From Thermohalobaculum sp039513195 (lineage in GTDB: Bacteria > Pseudomonadota > Alphaproteobacteria > Rhodobacterales > Rhodobacteraceae), in contig JBCCRM010000004.1 in NCBI GenBank assembly GCA_039513195.1, positions 141,153 to 205,152 of the forward strand: 64,000 nt of DNA, in the 5' to 3' direction. Of the stretch, positions 17,229 to 25,471 are shown one piece after another. The notes beneath the pieces are model-generated. The model was not told the DNA's origin, ran no database searches, and was given only the letters and a program-made list of their open reading frames with translations. Within the stretch, counting starts at the first letter, position 1, and each line of letters opens with the position of its first letter. Both the position numbers and the translations under genes were made by a program.

Positions 17229-17537
17229 CTATCCCGCAACGAAGGCGAAAGCGACGAGGACGGCCTGCACCACCACCGCCAGTGTCATTAGCACGGTAGC
17301 TCGCGCGATGTTATCATCCATGCAGGCATAGAAGAACGCGACCGCCCAAATCGCCGGGAACAGGACGATCGGGAAGACAATGTGATCGATCCCCGCCGCC
17401 CCGGCCGGAAACCAAAGCGGCATCGATGTCATGGCGAGGATCGACAGGACCAAGGCCACAGGACCCGCCAGGATCCACCTGAGGACAAGAGATCGTCTTT
17501 CGGCCCATGCCGAGAATATCGAAAGCGCCCGCGTCAT
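17229..17537 (-). CDS. Small three-helix membrane protein of the iron-uptake operon (DUF3649-like)
   Basis: 102 residues from the ATG at 17537 (MTRALSIFSAWAER). Three hydrophobic helices at about 18-36, 48-68 and 75-98, with the block MPLWFPAGAAGIDHIVFPIV between them. Small proteins of this kind accompany PepSY genes behind TonB receptors, and I place it tentatively near the DUF3649 iron-uptake group. The in-frame extension to 17756 has non-membrane, non-conserved composition and is rejected. Confidence 0.7.
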   Translation of the reverse strand: MTRALSIFSAWAERRSLVLRWILAGPVALVLSILAMTSMPLWFPAGAAGIDHIVFPIVLFPAIWAVAFFYACMDDNIARATVLMTLAVVVQAVLVAFAFVAG

Positions 17538-17883
17538 CGTCGCGGTCCCGCCCTGTCTGCGATACGCTCGATGCCGATGCTGGGAGGAGGTTGCGCTTGA
17601 GCCATCCTGCGCGCAAGGCGACGCATGCCGCGCTCTGCAGGCCGCCACTGCACAAACTTTGCCCACCAGGCCATCTCCGACCTCTCCCCCAATCGTCACG
17701 CAGCAAGCGGTGCGGGCTCTCCTTCGGACAGGGAGATCTGTCAGGGTAGCTGGCACAATGAGTTAACTCGGTAAAAGGGCCCGGAGAGTCAAGCTCTCGT
17801 CGCCCGCAGGCGCAGGAGCATGCGGCCTTGCTCCGCCACAAGTCCGGTATCGGCGCAGCCGCCCCGTTCCGCCGTCGCGCGCC
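17538..17883. other. Gap between the interrupted receptor and the small membrane protein gene
   Basis: 346 bases with no convincing gene. The palindrome GAGTTAACTC lies at 17760-17769. A promoter serving the PepSY-exbBD-tonB genes could be here, which would spare them from polarity of the upstream insertion, but no clear -35/-10 pair or Fur-type site could be picked out by eye. Confidence 0.4.
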
Positions 17884-19932
17884 CTAGAACAGGACCCGTG
17901 CGCGCAGGCCAAAACGCCGCGTCTCTCCGACATCCACGCTGGTGGGCACATCGCCCAGCAGAAAATCTGCGACACCCGAGACGGAACCGGTGCCATACGC
18001 ATTGTTGAGCGCGTTCTCGACGAAGGCCTCCACCTCAAACCGCTCCGACCTGAGACCGACCCGGAAATTCACCAGGCTGTAGCTGTCGAAGGTCAAGGCA
18101 TCGGGATCGACCAGATTGCCGAACTCGCTGGTGAAGGCGTATTCGGCACGGACAAAAGCCCGAGCATCGCGCACAGGCATCAGGTCAACCGGGTGCTCAT
18201 AGTCACCGATCACCGACACGGTGTGTCGCGGCGCGTTCGGCAGGTCCGCACCCGTAATATCGCCGAAGGGCGAATCCGTAAATTCGGTGAATTTTGCGAA
18301 GGTCAGGCCCCAGTCCGCGTCGAGCCGCAACCCATCGATGGGGAGGGCGGTCAGGCCGATTTCCGACCCGACGCTGCGGGCCGAGGCGGCGTTGTCGACA
18401 ACCGTGATCCCGACGATATCGGTCGTCGAGGTCACCTGGATATCATCATAGTCGAGGTAGAAGCCGCTTCCCCTGAGCTGCAGCCGGTCATTCAGGAACC
18501 TTGCCCTGAAGCCCGCTTCGAAGGAGCGCACCTTCTCCTCGTCGAACGGGATCAAACCGGTTGGGGAGGACGGCGTGGCGCTGAACCCGCCTGACCGAAA
18601 ACCGGTCGAATAGGATACGTAGGTAGAGAAGTCGTCGGTCCAGTCGTAGAGGATCGAGGCGTTCGGCGTGAAGGCGCTGAAGGTCTCCTCCGCCCCGGCA
18701 AAGGGCGTTGCGGGGAAGGTCGCCGGAAATGGGGAGTCGAAGGGCACGGTGATAGGGCCCAGAGGGGTGGGCACCTCCAGAAGACCGCTTCCGGTCGACA
18801 GGAGCCCCTGGCCCGTGCTGACGCTGTTGACCTTGACCGTGTCGCGGTTGAAGCGCGCACCGACAGTGATCTCTAGCGGGTCGATAGGGCGCCAACGCAC
18901 ATCGGCGAAAATACCCAAATTGTTAACGTCCTGTTCTGAGCTTTGCGCCCCGAACGAGCCATCATCAACCACTGTGGTACCCGGCGGGATGATGCCGAGC
19001 CCCTCGCCCAGCGTCGTCACCGCCGAGAAGAAATCCGGGCCCGTACCGACCAGAAAGTCGTTGTCGCTGCTGTTAAAGCTGAAGCTGACACCGGGATTGA
19101 ACGAGATCGTGCCGAACCTTCCGGGCAGGGCGAAGGCCTCGCTTTCGAAGCGGAACTCCTGGGTGATCGCACGGTCTTGAGAGTCGATTGCCGTGGTCAG
19201 GATGTCGAGCTCGGTGAAGTCGCTGTCATCGGTGCCTTCGAGAGAAATGTCGAGGAACGAAGTCGTGCTGGTCAGCGTCCCAACATCGAATTCATACGCA
19301 CCGCTTGCGGTGATCAGGGCCTGATCCTGGGTGTCCGGATCGACAAAATCGATGCCGGTCGCCGGATCGTCGGCATCCACACTGTCCTGGGTCGCAGTGT
19401 TCGGGGCGTCGACCCGGGACCTGTCGAAGGAGCCTGAGAAGTCGAGCGTTAGCCGGTCGGTCGGCTGCGACCTCAGGCTTAGGCGGGCGCCGTAATCCTC
19501 TCGCCCGTTGTCGTCATCGATGGTGGTCAGGTCGAGAAACCCGTCGGAAAGACGCCCGAACGCCACCAGCCGCGCCGACAACAGGCCGTCATTCAGGATC
19601 GGCGCGTTAATGACGCCGCGCACTTGGCCGTCCGGGAAGGACCCCACCTCGGCCCCGAACTCTGCCTCGAAACTGTCGCTTGGCTTCTTCGTCACATAGT
19701 TTATCGCACCGCCGATGGTGCCGCGGCCAAAGGCGGTGCCCTGCGGGCCGAGCGCAAGCTCCACCCGCTCGAGGTCGAAGAGGGTCGGATTGGCGCCGAC
19801 CGCCGAGCCGGTGGGGTTCAGCAACACCCCGTCCACGAAGATGCCGTTTGTAGGGCCAGTCGCCGCATCGCCGCCGAGGAGATTGCTGATCCCCCGAATC
19901 GAGACGTCGAGGTCGCTTGGATCCGAATTCTC
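17884..19932 (-). pseudogene. TonB-dependent outer-membrane receptor, 3' part (interrupted by insertion sequence)
   Basis: C-terminal 680 or so residues of a siderophore-type receptor. The part contains the rest of the plug (SDLDVSIRGISN, then LGPQGTAFGRGTIGGAINYV) and the whole beta-barrel ending in the aromatic terminus LRARVLF. Joining it to 22609-23009 after removing the insertion and one 8-bp duplication restores a single frame of 813 codons through ..NFTENSDPSDLDVSIRG.., so the reading frame was intact before insertion. As it stands it has no start or signal peptide and cannot make a working receptor. The ligand is not known; the barrel resembles ferric-siderophore receptors more than haem receptors. 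Confidence 0.9.
19925..19932. repeat. Target-site duplication, left copy
   Basis: GAATTCTC, identical to 22609-22616. Because the element ends in GGT and the flanks also read GGT and CC, an identity of 13 bp is visible (19923-19935 and 22607-22619); assigning the GGT to the inverted repeats leaves 8 bp, the usual duplication length for IS1-family elements. Confidence 0.85.
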
Positions 19933-19953
19933 GGTAGTGGGTCAGTTTGAAAT
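19933..19953 (+). repeat. Left terminal inverted repeat of the IS
   Basis: 21 nt beginning GGTAGTGGGTCAG; 20 of 21 positions match the inverted right end. Confidence 0.85.
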
Positions 19954-20019
19954 TGACCTTTGCAGAAGGCCAGGCGCGTGACGTTTGCGCGCGAGCCCAA
20001 GGTGTCCCATATTCAGGGC

Positions 20020-20232
20020 ATGACAGACAAACCCAAAAGACCCAGAGACACCAACCAGCTTGCCAAGTTCATTGTGGACGTGGCGACGGGTGAGGCGGAA
20101 GACACGCAGCCTGAGAAAGCCGAGGGCCAGCGTAAGGGTGGTCTCAAAGGCGGGAAGGCGAGGGCCGACGCCCTCAGCCCCGAAGAGCGTAGCGCCATTG
20201 CGAAGAAGGCGGCTAAAGCGCGCTGGGGTTAG
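20020..20232 (+). CDS. Small Gly-Lys motif protein (IS passenger)
   Basis: 70 residues from the ATG at 20020. A short N-terminal segment (NQLAKFIVDVATGE) is followed by a basic KGGLKGGKARADALSPEERS region and a final helix IAKKAAKARWG. Proteins with this GGLKGGKAR tail are common in alphaproteobacteria and are sometimes labelled histone H1-like; they are probably nucleic-acid binding, but function is not established. It is the gene nearest the left end of the element. Its last 20 bases overlap the end of the convergent DUF5343-like gene. Confidence 0.75.
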   Translation: MTDKPKRPRDTNQLAKFIVDVATGEAEDTQPEKAEGQRKGGLKGGKARADALSPEERSAIAKKAAKARWG

Positions 20233-21082
20233 TCTCGCGTGTGAGCGAAACTGAGATACCGCCCTCTTCGTCATCACCATAAATAAGATCGAAGATTTGA
20301 GCTGCGGTAAGCAACCATCGCTTGCGTTCTTGAAGCGTCCAGGCATCCTCCGGTTGGGGTAGCCGCTTAAACAAGCCGACGATCATCGGGTCGTGATCAA
20401 ATCCGTCTCCTCCACCGCCACCGCTCCCGCTGCCACCTGTTCCCGCCCCATTATCGTCACCGCGCTCAAGTTTCTGGCCCGTAGGCTGAACGCCAGGCTT
20501 GACCAAGCGATTGCTTCCGTGATCGTGGAACCCTGCATACTGCGCAGATTTCTCAAATGCAGCCCGAGCGCGCCCTTTCTGCTTCTCAGCGACACCAAAC
20601 GAGGCAATCTGCCTTTCAAGCGCTGCCGCTGGGGGGATTACCCCTCTATCATAGTGGTCAAAAAGAGCCCGATACAGCGGAACGCTGAGGAAGGCTTCAA
20701 CTCTGGCTTCTTTGTTTCGCAGATCATCGACATATTTTTTGCCAAGATCCGTAAGAACATGGTCATCAGAGACCCCAGACTCAATTAGGCCAAAAATCCT
20801 TGCTGACGCGATGCGAACGCGCATCGTGCTGCTTTTTGGGCTCATCTTCAGCCATGCAGCAAGCTGGGCATCGGAGCAATCTGCAGTTCCTGCATTGCGC
20901 TGTATCGCATGAGCAAGCTCCCCAGCGTCCTCCAGGGCGTTATAGGGGAAAGCAATAGTCGAACGCTGGCGAACATCCTGGTTGCCAGCGTCAGCCGCAC
21001 CCTTCTCACCATCCGCGCCCTGCGCCTGCGCTTCGCTGGCTGCATTCGTGCCTGCATTATGAGCGGTTTGTTCATCCATCAT
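20213..21082 (-). CDS. DUF5343-like winged-helix protein (IS passenger)
   Basis: 289 residues from the first of two consecutive ATGs, with GGAG nine bases upstream. After a low-complexity Ala/Gln/Gly N-terminus (1-40) comes a winged-helix-like domain (DAQLAAWLKMSPKSSTMRVR, IASARIFGLIESG, HVLTDLGKKYVDD), then a YRALFDHYDRGVIPP segment, a Gly/Ser linker near 205-220, and a helical C-terminus. The order resembles DUF5343 proteins, found with mobile elements. It may repress or assist the element; that is inference. It is on the same strand as the interrupted receptor operon, so its promoter could read out into it. Confidence 0.7.
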   Translation of the reverse strand: MMDEQTAHNAGTNAASEAQAQGADGEKGAADAGNQDVRQRSTIAFPYNALEDAGELAHAIQRNAGTADCSDAQLAAWLKMSPKSSTMRVRIASARIFGLIESGVSDDHVLTDLGKKYVDDLRNKEARVEAFLSVPLYRALFDHYDRGVIPPAAALERQIASFGVAEKQKGRARAAFEKSAQYAGFHDHGSNRLVKPGVQPTGQKLERGDDNGAGTGGSGSGGGGGDGFDHDPMIVGLFKRLPQPEDAWTLQERKRWLLTAAQIFDLIYGDDEEGGISVSLTRETNPSAL

Positions 21083-21239
21083 GACGGCAATCTCCATCCA
21101 CATAAGAGGATTCGATATGTTGGGGCATATCAGGAACGAGCGGATAGAGCAATGCAGTTGTTCGCGCGCTATCCGTTACATTGCTATCAATTGCATTCTT
21201 GACAAGCGCAGTGGATAGCCACATAAATCTCGCACAACA

Positions 21240-21620
21240 GGACGCGGAGAATCCAATGTTAGATGATATGGCCCAGCCGGTGACGGCTACCCGCTGGTTA
21301 AGGGCCTAAAAGGAAAAGACCAGGCCGCACCAACGACCTGGTCTTCCATATAGGTAGTAACCTCACGGGGCGCTGGAGCCCTAGAAGATCGCTTCCCCAA
21401 CAGGAGCAACCTGACATTTCTAGCGCCCCACTTCAAGTGCAACCCTGTCACATAGGAGTCAGGGCATGAAGGATGTTTGGGTAAACGCCTATACGCGCGT
21501 TCGCTTCGGACAGACCGAGCATGTCTGCGCCCACTGGCGTAGCCACCCCGGTTAACCCATAGCGCGCCGGGCGTGACCCGCTGAGCGACCGCAGGCGGGG
21601 CTTCTGATCAATTCAGCTTG
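21240..21620 (+). ncRNA. Structured non-coding stretch inside the IS, candidate RNA
   Basis: Between the DUF5343-like gene and the transposase there are two long perfect stems: AAGACCAGG with CCTGGTCTT at 21316-21345 (9 bp, 12-nt loop) and GGGGCGCT with AGCGCCCC at 21367-21429 (8 bp closing a 47-nt region). A rho-independent terminator follows at 21621-21651. Stem, stem, small ORF and terminator in series suggest a plus-strand transcript. Boundaries are approximate; the family is unknown. Confidence 0.4.
21466..21555 (+). CDS. 29-residue small ORF in the IS
   Basis: ATG at 21466 with AGGAG upstream (CATAGGAGTCAGGGC before the start) and a TAA stop at 21553. The peptide starts MKDVWVNAYTRVRFGQ and ends AHWRSHPG. 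The VWV..YTR.R...E.V..H.R pattern recalls short conserved alphaproteobacterial ORFs of unknown function. It lies in the non-coding stretch ahead of the transposase and could be a leader peptide. Confidence 0.5.
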   Translation: MKDVWVNAYTRVRFGQTEHVCAHWRSHPG

Positions 21621-21651
21621 GGCGGCGGGAAGCCGTCGCCTCTTTTATTTT
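21621..21651 (+). terminator. Rho-independent terminator upstream of the transposase
   Basis: GGCGGCGG, loop GAAG, CCGTCGCC (8 bp with one G-U pair) followed by TCTTTTATTTT. It stands 13 bases before the transposase frame opens, so it ends a plus-strand transcript from within the element or shields the transposase from read-through. Confidence 0.75.
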
Positions 21652-21663
21652 AAACTGACCGTT

Positions 21664-22599
21664 ATGCTTGACTTAAGCATGTTGGTCACTTGCATCATGG
21701 GTATGAGAAAGTTGGACAGCAAGACCCGCGCACTGATCATCCGGCTACTGGTCGAGGGTAACAGCATCCGCGCAACTGCCCGGATCGCAGACGTGTCCAA
21801 GAACACCGTCAACAAGCTGCTGATCGACGCGGGCAAGGCTTGCGAGAAGTTCCACGACGAACACGTTCGCGAAGTGAAAGCGTCTGTGATCCAGTGCGAT
21901 GAAATCTGGTCATTCTGCTACGCAAAGGCCAAGAATGTCGCGACCGCCAAAACCGCACCAGAAGGCGCAGGCGACACGTGGACATGGACGGCTATCGACA
22001 GCGAAAGCAAACTGATCGTGTCCTACATGGTAGGCGGTCGCGACGGCGAATATGCAATTGGCTTCATGGACGATTTGCGGTCGCGTCTGGCGAACCGGGT
22101 GCAACTGACCACGGATGGCCACAAGGCTTATCTGGAAGCCGTTGAAGGCGCGTTCGGTGGCGACGTGGATTATGCGCAACTGGTCAAGCTGTACGGTGGC
22201 ACCACGGGCACACAGGGACATGAGAAGAAGTACAGCCCTGCCGAATGCACAGGAATCAGAAAGACCCGCGTTGAAGGCTCGCCCGACCCCAAGCTGGTAT
22301 CGACCAGCCACGTAGAGCGGCAGAATTTGACGATGCGGATGCACATGCGCCGATTCACGCGCCTGACCAACGCCTTCTCAAAGAAGGTTGAGAACCACGC
22401 GCACGCAGTTGCCCTGCACTTCACGTACTACAACTTCGTCCGGGTGCATCAGACGTTGAAAGTCACTCCGGCGATGCAGGCTGGCCTGACGGACCGGCTC
22501 TGGGATATCTCTGATCTGGTCGAGTTGATCGACGCAAACGAACCTGCGCCGAAAAAGCGTGGCCCGTATAAAAAGCGTCAGCCGCAGATTTCAAACTGA
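21664..22599 (+). CDS. IS1-family (ISMhu11 group) DDE transposase
   Basis: 311 residues from the first ATG; MRKLDSKTRALIIRLL at 21703 is an equally plausible start. An N-terminal helix-turn-helix (EGNSIRATARIADVSKNTV) precedes a DDE nuclease domain: first Asp in IQCDEIWSFCYAK, second in LTTDGHKAYLEAV, Glu in STSHVERQNLTMRMHMRRFT, and the YYNFVRVHQTL end typical of this group. A basic tail KKRGPYKKR follows. Single-frame transposases of this type are annotated as IS1 family, ISMhu11 subgroup. It appears intact, so the element may still be active. Confidence 0.88.
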   Translation: MLDLSMLVTCIMGMRKLDSKTRALIIRLLVEGNSIRATARIADVSKNTVNKLLIDAGKACEKFHDEHVREVKASVIQCDEIWSFCYAKAKNVATAKTAPEGAGDTWTWTAIDSESKLIVSYMVGGRDGEYAIGFMDDLRSRLANRVQLTTDGHKAYLEAVEGAFGGDVDYAQLVKLYGGTTGTQGHEKKYSPAECTGIRKTRVEGSPDPKLVSTSHVERQNLTMRMHMRRFTRLTNAFSKKVENHAHAVALHFTYYNFVRVHQTLKVTPAMQAGLTDRLWDISDLVELIDANEPAPKKRGPYKKRQPQISN

Positions 22600-22608
22600 C
22601 CCACCACC
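22588..22608 (-). repeat. Right terminal inverted repeat of the IS
   Basis: Read inward it begins GGTGGTGGGTCAG. The transposase stop codon lies inside this repeat, so the gene runs to the very end of the element. Confidence 0.85.
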
Positions 22609-22616
22609 GAATTCTC
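22609..22616. repeat. Target-site duplication, right copy
   Basis: GAATTCTC, partner of 19925-19932. Removing one copy plus the element exactly restores the receptor reading frame. Confidence 0.85.
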
Positions 22617-23009
22617 GGTGAAGTTGACATTGGGCAGACGTTGGATCGTCTCGGCGCCGTTTTTGAGGTTCGACCGCTCTATCTCCCGGTCATCGAGCAC
22701 CACGACACTGCCCGGCACATCCTCCAACGCCTCTTCGGTGCGGCGGGTCGTGACCACGATGGTGTCGAGGACGATCGGCCCGTCCCCAGGCGTCGCCACT
22801 GCCGTTTCACCCGTCTGGGCCACCGCATGCGGCATGGGGCCGGCAAAATGGAACAAAGTTGCTGCCGCTAGGATGCGGACCGATGCGTGGCACTCTGGGA
22901 AGCGGCAGTGCCGAACCGTGCCCTGACCACCGCTTCCGCGCGACCGGAACCGGCGTGGAGAGCGGCAATGGTGGGCCGCGATAACAGCCTCATCTATGCG
23001 GATCTTCAT
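22609..23009 (-). pseudogene. TonB-dependent outer-membrane receptor, 5' part (interrupted)
   Basis: N-terminal part of the receptor continued at 17884-19932. It contains a hydrophobic export segment (SVRILAAATLFHFAG ending near HAVAQ), a TonB-box-like strand (LDTIVVTTRR) and the start of the plug (EDVPGSVVVLDDREIERSN, then ETIQRLPNVNFTENS). Past this point the frame runs into the IS end and stops after a few codons. The start at 23009 gives a long basic lead before the signal segment and is uncertain. It is the first gene of the iron-uptake operon and is divergent from hmuR. Confidence 0.85.
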
Positions 23010-23332
23010 CGTGCTGGACCACCCACACCCTACCAGAAGTGTTTCTGCGGGCTGGCTTTCCGGCACGAAGGCTGTTCGCTAACATCGCTTGGAAACGGCA
23101 ATTGCTTTTCTTGATTTAGACAATTCACGAATTCGTGAAAATTGCAATTGCTTGTCCCTAAGGGAAGGACGGCCCTCCGATGTCTCGCCGTCCACAAATC
23201 CGCAACTTGACTCAAAGGATCAAGAATCCCAAGCTGTTGGGGACGTTGCACAAAGCCACCCAAGTCGAAGGTCAAAGACCCGAACAGGAAGCCGACGCGA
23301 TTTCGGCGTTTTGATAGGGCTTGGAGGGCGGC
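23010..23332. promoter_or_regulatory. Divergent promoter region of the receptor operon and hmuRSTUV
   Basis: 323 bases between two divergent iron/haem receptor genes. It contains the perfect palindrome at 23124-23139 and a repeated AATTGCTT (23100-23107 and 23144-23151) on either side of it. The layout suggests joint control of both operons by an iron-responsive regulator. Confidence 0.6.
23124..23139. promoter_or_regulatory. Candidate operator TTCACGAATTCGTGAA
   Basis: Perfect 16-bp palindrome in an AT-rich island between two divergent metal-uptake genes. It does not match the Fur 19-bp consensus or the RirA and Irr boxes as I know them, so the binding protein is not named. Confidence 0.55.
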
Positions 23333-25459
23333 TTGAAGGTCAAGGCAACTGCGCTGGCGGCATGTGCCAGCATCACGGGACTGTGGGCAATGCATGGTTT
23401 TGGCTCGTCCCAAGCGATTGCGCAGCAAGATCCGGCGGCCGGATCGGGCGCGCGGGTTCTGCTCGACGAGATCTTAGTGTTCGGAGGCGCTCGCGACGAA
23501 CGGAGGCTGCTGCAGACGCCGAACCCCGTCACCGTCGTCGGACCGGATGAGATCACCCGCCGGCAGCCGTCCACCTACGAGGAGCTGATCGGCGATCAGC
23601 CGGGTGTGACCATCGAAGGCGGCCCGCGCGCAATCTCGCAAGAACCGAACATCCGTGGCTTCCAGGACGAGCAGGTCGTTATCCGTGTGGACGGTGCGCG
23701 CCAAAACTTCGACCTTGAGCATCGCGGGCGCTTTTTCACGGATCCCACCATCCTGAAACAGGTCGAGATCCTGCGCGGCGGGCAGTCAACGCTGTTCGGG
23801 TCCGGCGCTCTCGGCGGTGTCATTTTCCTGGACACGAAGGACGCTGCGGATGTGCTGCAGCCCGGTGAGATTTGGGGCGGTGAAGCGAAGGTCGGCTTTA
23901 ACAGCCAGGGGACCGAATTCCTCGGCGCCGGCACAGCCGCCGTCCAAATTGGCGAATTCGACGCGCTGGCCTTCTTCGCAGGGCGCCCGATGTTCTCGGA
24001 CATCGAGGATGGCAACGACATCCCGATCGTGGACTCAGAGCTCAACAGCCAGAACGGCCTCTTCAAGCTCGGTTGGGAGCCGGAAGGCGGTCACAGGCTG
24101 GAGGGTAGCTATCAGATCTTTCGCGACAACGGCTCAACGCCGCCGAATGCCAATGTGCAGGGAACACCTACCACGGTGGTGGATCGGGATCTGCGCTACC
24201 AGACCGCTCGGTTGGCTTGGGACTGGGCTCCGGACGGGAGCGACCTGATCGATCTCTCGGTTCTGGGCTATTACAATGACGTCAGTGTCGAGGAGGACCG
24301 GTTCTTCGACGGTCGCTTCGACACCACCGACTTCGACACACTGGGCTTCGAAGCAACCAATATCTCGCGCTTCGATATCGGGATCCCGCTGTCAATTTCC
24401 TACGGCATCGAGATTTTCCGCGATCAGCAAGAGGCAACCCGCGATGGCGAGCCGCGCATCCAGGCGCCAGATGCCGAACGACGGTTTTATGCAGGCTTCG
24501 TCCAGGCGGATTTCGAGGTGCTGCCCGGGCTGACCGTCACCCCCGGCTTTCGTTACGACTTCTTCGAGTTGGAGCCGGAGAGCACCTTCGAGGATCGCAG
24601 TGAGGGCCAGCCTTCCCCGCGTCTCGCCATCAACTGGACGCCAACGGAAGACACGCAATTCTTCGTCAGCGCATCTCGGTCGTTCCGGGCGCCGACCCTG
24701 ACCGAGCTCTATGTGGATGGGGTGCATTTCGTCATCCCCAGCTTCCCTCTCGGCCCGCCGGGATCGGGCGCGCCGTTCTTCACCGGCATCAATCAGTTCG
24801 TGCCAACCCCGGATCTGGAACCGGAACGGGCCACGCAGTTTGAATTTGGCGGCCGCTACCGGATGCGAGACATAGCAGTGCCGAACGACCGGCTGCTGCT
24901 GTCCGGGAACCTCTACTACTCGCTTGTCGACGATTTCATCGACGCCGTGGTGGTCGGCATCGACGAATCTACCGCAACTTTCAATCCCATCACGGGTCAG
25001 TTGGAAATCGGAGGCACCACCACCAACAGGAATGTCGACGCCAAGCTCTTCGGCTTCGAGGGTCAAATCGCCTATGACTCAGACTCGTGGTTCGCCTCTG
25101 CCGGCCTAACTATTCCCCGGGGAGAGATCCGGGATGGCGGCGGAGAGCTGGGATCGATCCCGCAGGACCGTCTGGTTCTGACAGGCGGCATTCGACCGAT
25201 CCAAGATGTCGAACTCGGCCTGCGCGGCACCTTTGCGCGGGGGATCAACGAAGAGGACGTACCAGAGGATGTGATCACCACACCTGGCTTTGCGGTTTTC
25301 GACGCCTTCGCGAATTGGCAGCCGTCGGAGGGGCCGCTGGCTGGGTCGATTTTTTCTTTCGGCATCGACAACATAACCGACCGGAAATACCGCATCCATC
25401 CGAACGGCCTGAATAATCCTGGACTGGCGGTCAAACTGGCGGCCACCTTCAAGTTCTAA
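23333..25459 (+). CDS. hmuR: TonB-dependent haem receptor
   Basis: Outer-membrane receptor that takes up haem. I start at the TTG at 23333, which has GGAGG six bases upstream; another TTG at 23321 lacks such a site. About 708 residues: signal peptide, TonB box (DEILVFGG), plug (EPNIRGFQDEQVVIRVDGAR, HRGRFFTDP, GGQSTLFGSGALGGVIFLD), and a 22-strand barrel with the SRSFRAPTLTELYVDG block typical of the TonB-hemin family and an NPNL-like DLEPERATQFEFG segment. The aromatic terminus is KLAATFKF. It heads the hmuRSTUV operon, 12 bases before hmuS. Confidence 0.92.
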   Translation: MKVKATALAACASITGLWAMHGFGSSQAIAQQDPAAGSGARVLLDEILVFGGARDERRLLQTPNPVTVVGPDEITRRQPSTYEELIGDQPGVTIEGGPRAISQEPNIRGFQDEQVVIRVDGARQNFDLEHRGRFFTDPTILKQVEILRGGQSTLFGSGALGGVIFLDTKDAADVLQPGEIWGGEAKVGFNSQGTEFLGAGTAAVQIGEFDALAFFAGRPMFSDIEDGNDIPIVDSELNSQNGLFKLGWEPEGGHRLEGSYQIFRDNGSTPPNANVQGTPTTVVDRDLRYQTARLAWDWAPDGSDLIDLSVLGYYNDVSVEEDRFFDGRFDTTDFDTLGFEATNISRFDIGIPLSISYGIEIFRDQQEATRDGEPRIQAPDAERRFYAGFVQADFEVLPGLTVTPGFRYDFFELEPESTFEDRSEGQPSPRLAINWTPTEDTQFFVSASRSFRAPTLTELYVDGVHFVIPSFPLGPPGSGAPFFTGINQFVPTPDLEPERATQFEFGGRYRMRDIAVPNDRLLLSGNLYYSLVDDFIDAVVVGIDESTATFNPITGQLEIGGTTTNRNVDAKLFGFEGQIAYDSDSWFASAGLTIPRGEIRDGGGELGSIPQDRLVLTGGIRPIQDVELGLRGTFARGINEEDVPEDVITTPGFAVFDAFANWQPSEGPLAGSIFSFGIDNITDRKYRIHPNGLNNPGLAVKLAATFKF

Positions 25460-25471
25460 GGAGATGCTCCG

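Larger units (their letters stand above)
19933..22608 (+). mobile_element. IS1-family (ISMhu11-like) insertion sequence with passenger genes
   Basis: 2676-bp element. The terminal inverted repeats are 21 nt with one mismatch (left GGTAGTGGGTCAGTTTGAAAT, read as 20 plus one; right GGTGGTGGGTCAGTTTGAAA reading inward). It is flanked by the 8-bp direct repeat GAATTCTC at 19925-19932 and 22609-22616. It encodes one transposase at its right end, a 70-residue Gly/Lys motif protein, a DUF5343-like protein, a 29-codon ORF and a structured non-coding stretch. A simple IS of this group would be near 1 kb, so about 1.7 kb is cargo. It splits a TonB receptor gene. Confidence 0.9.
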
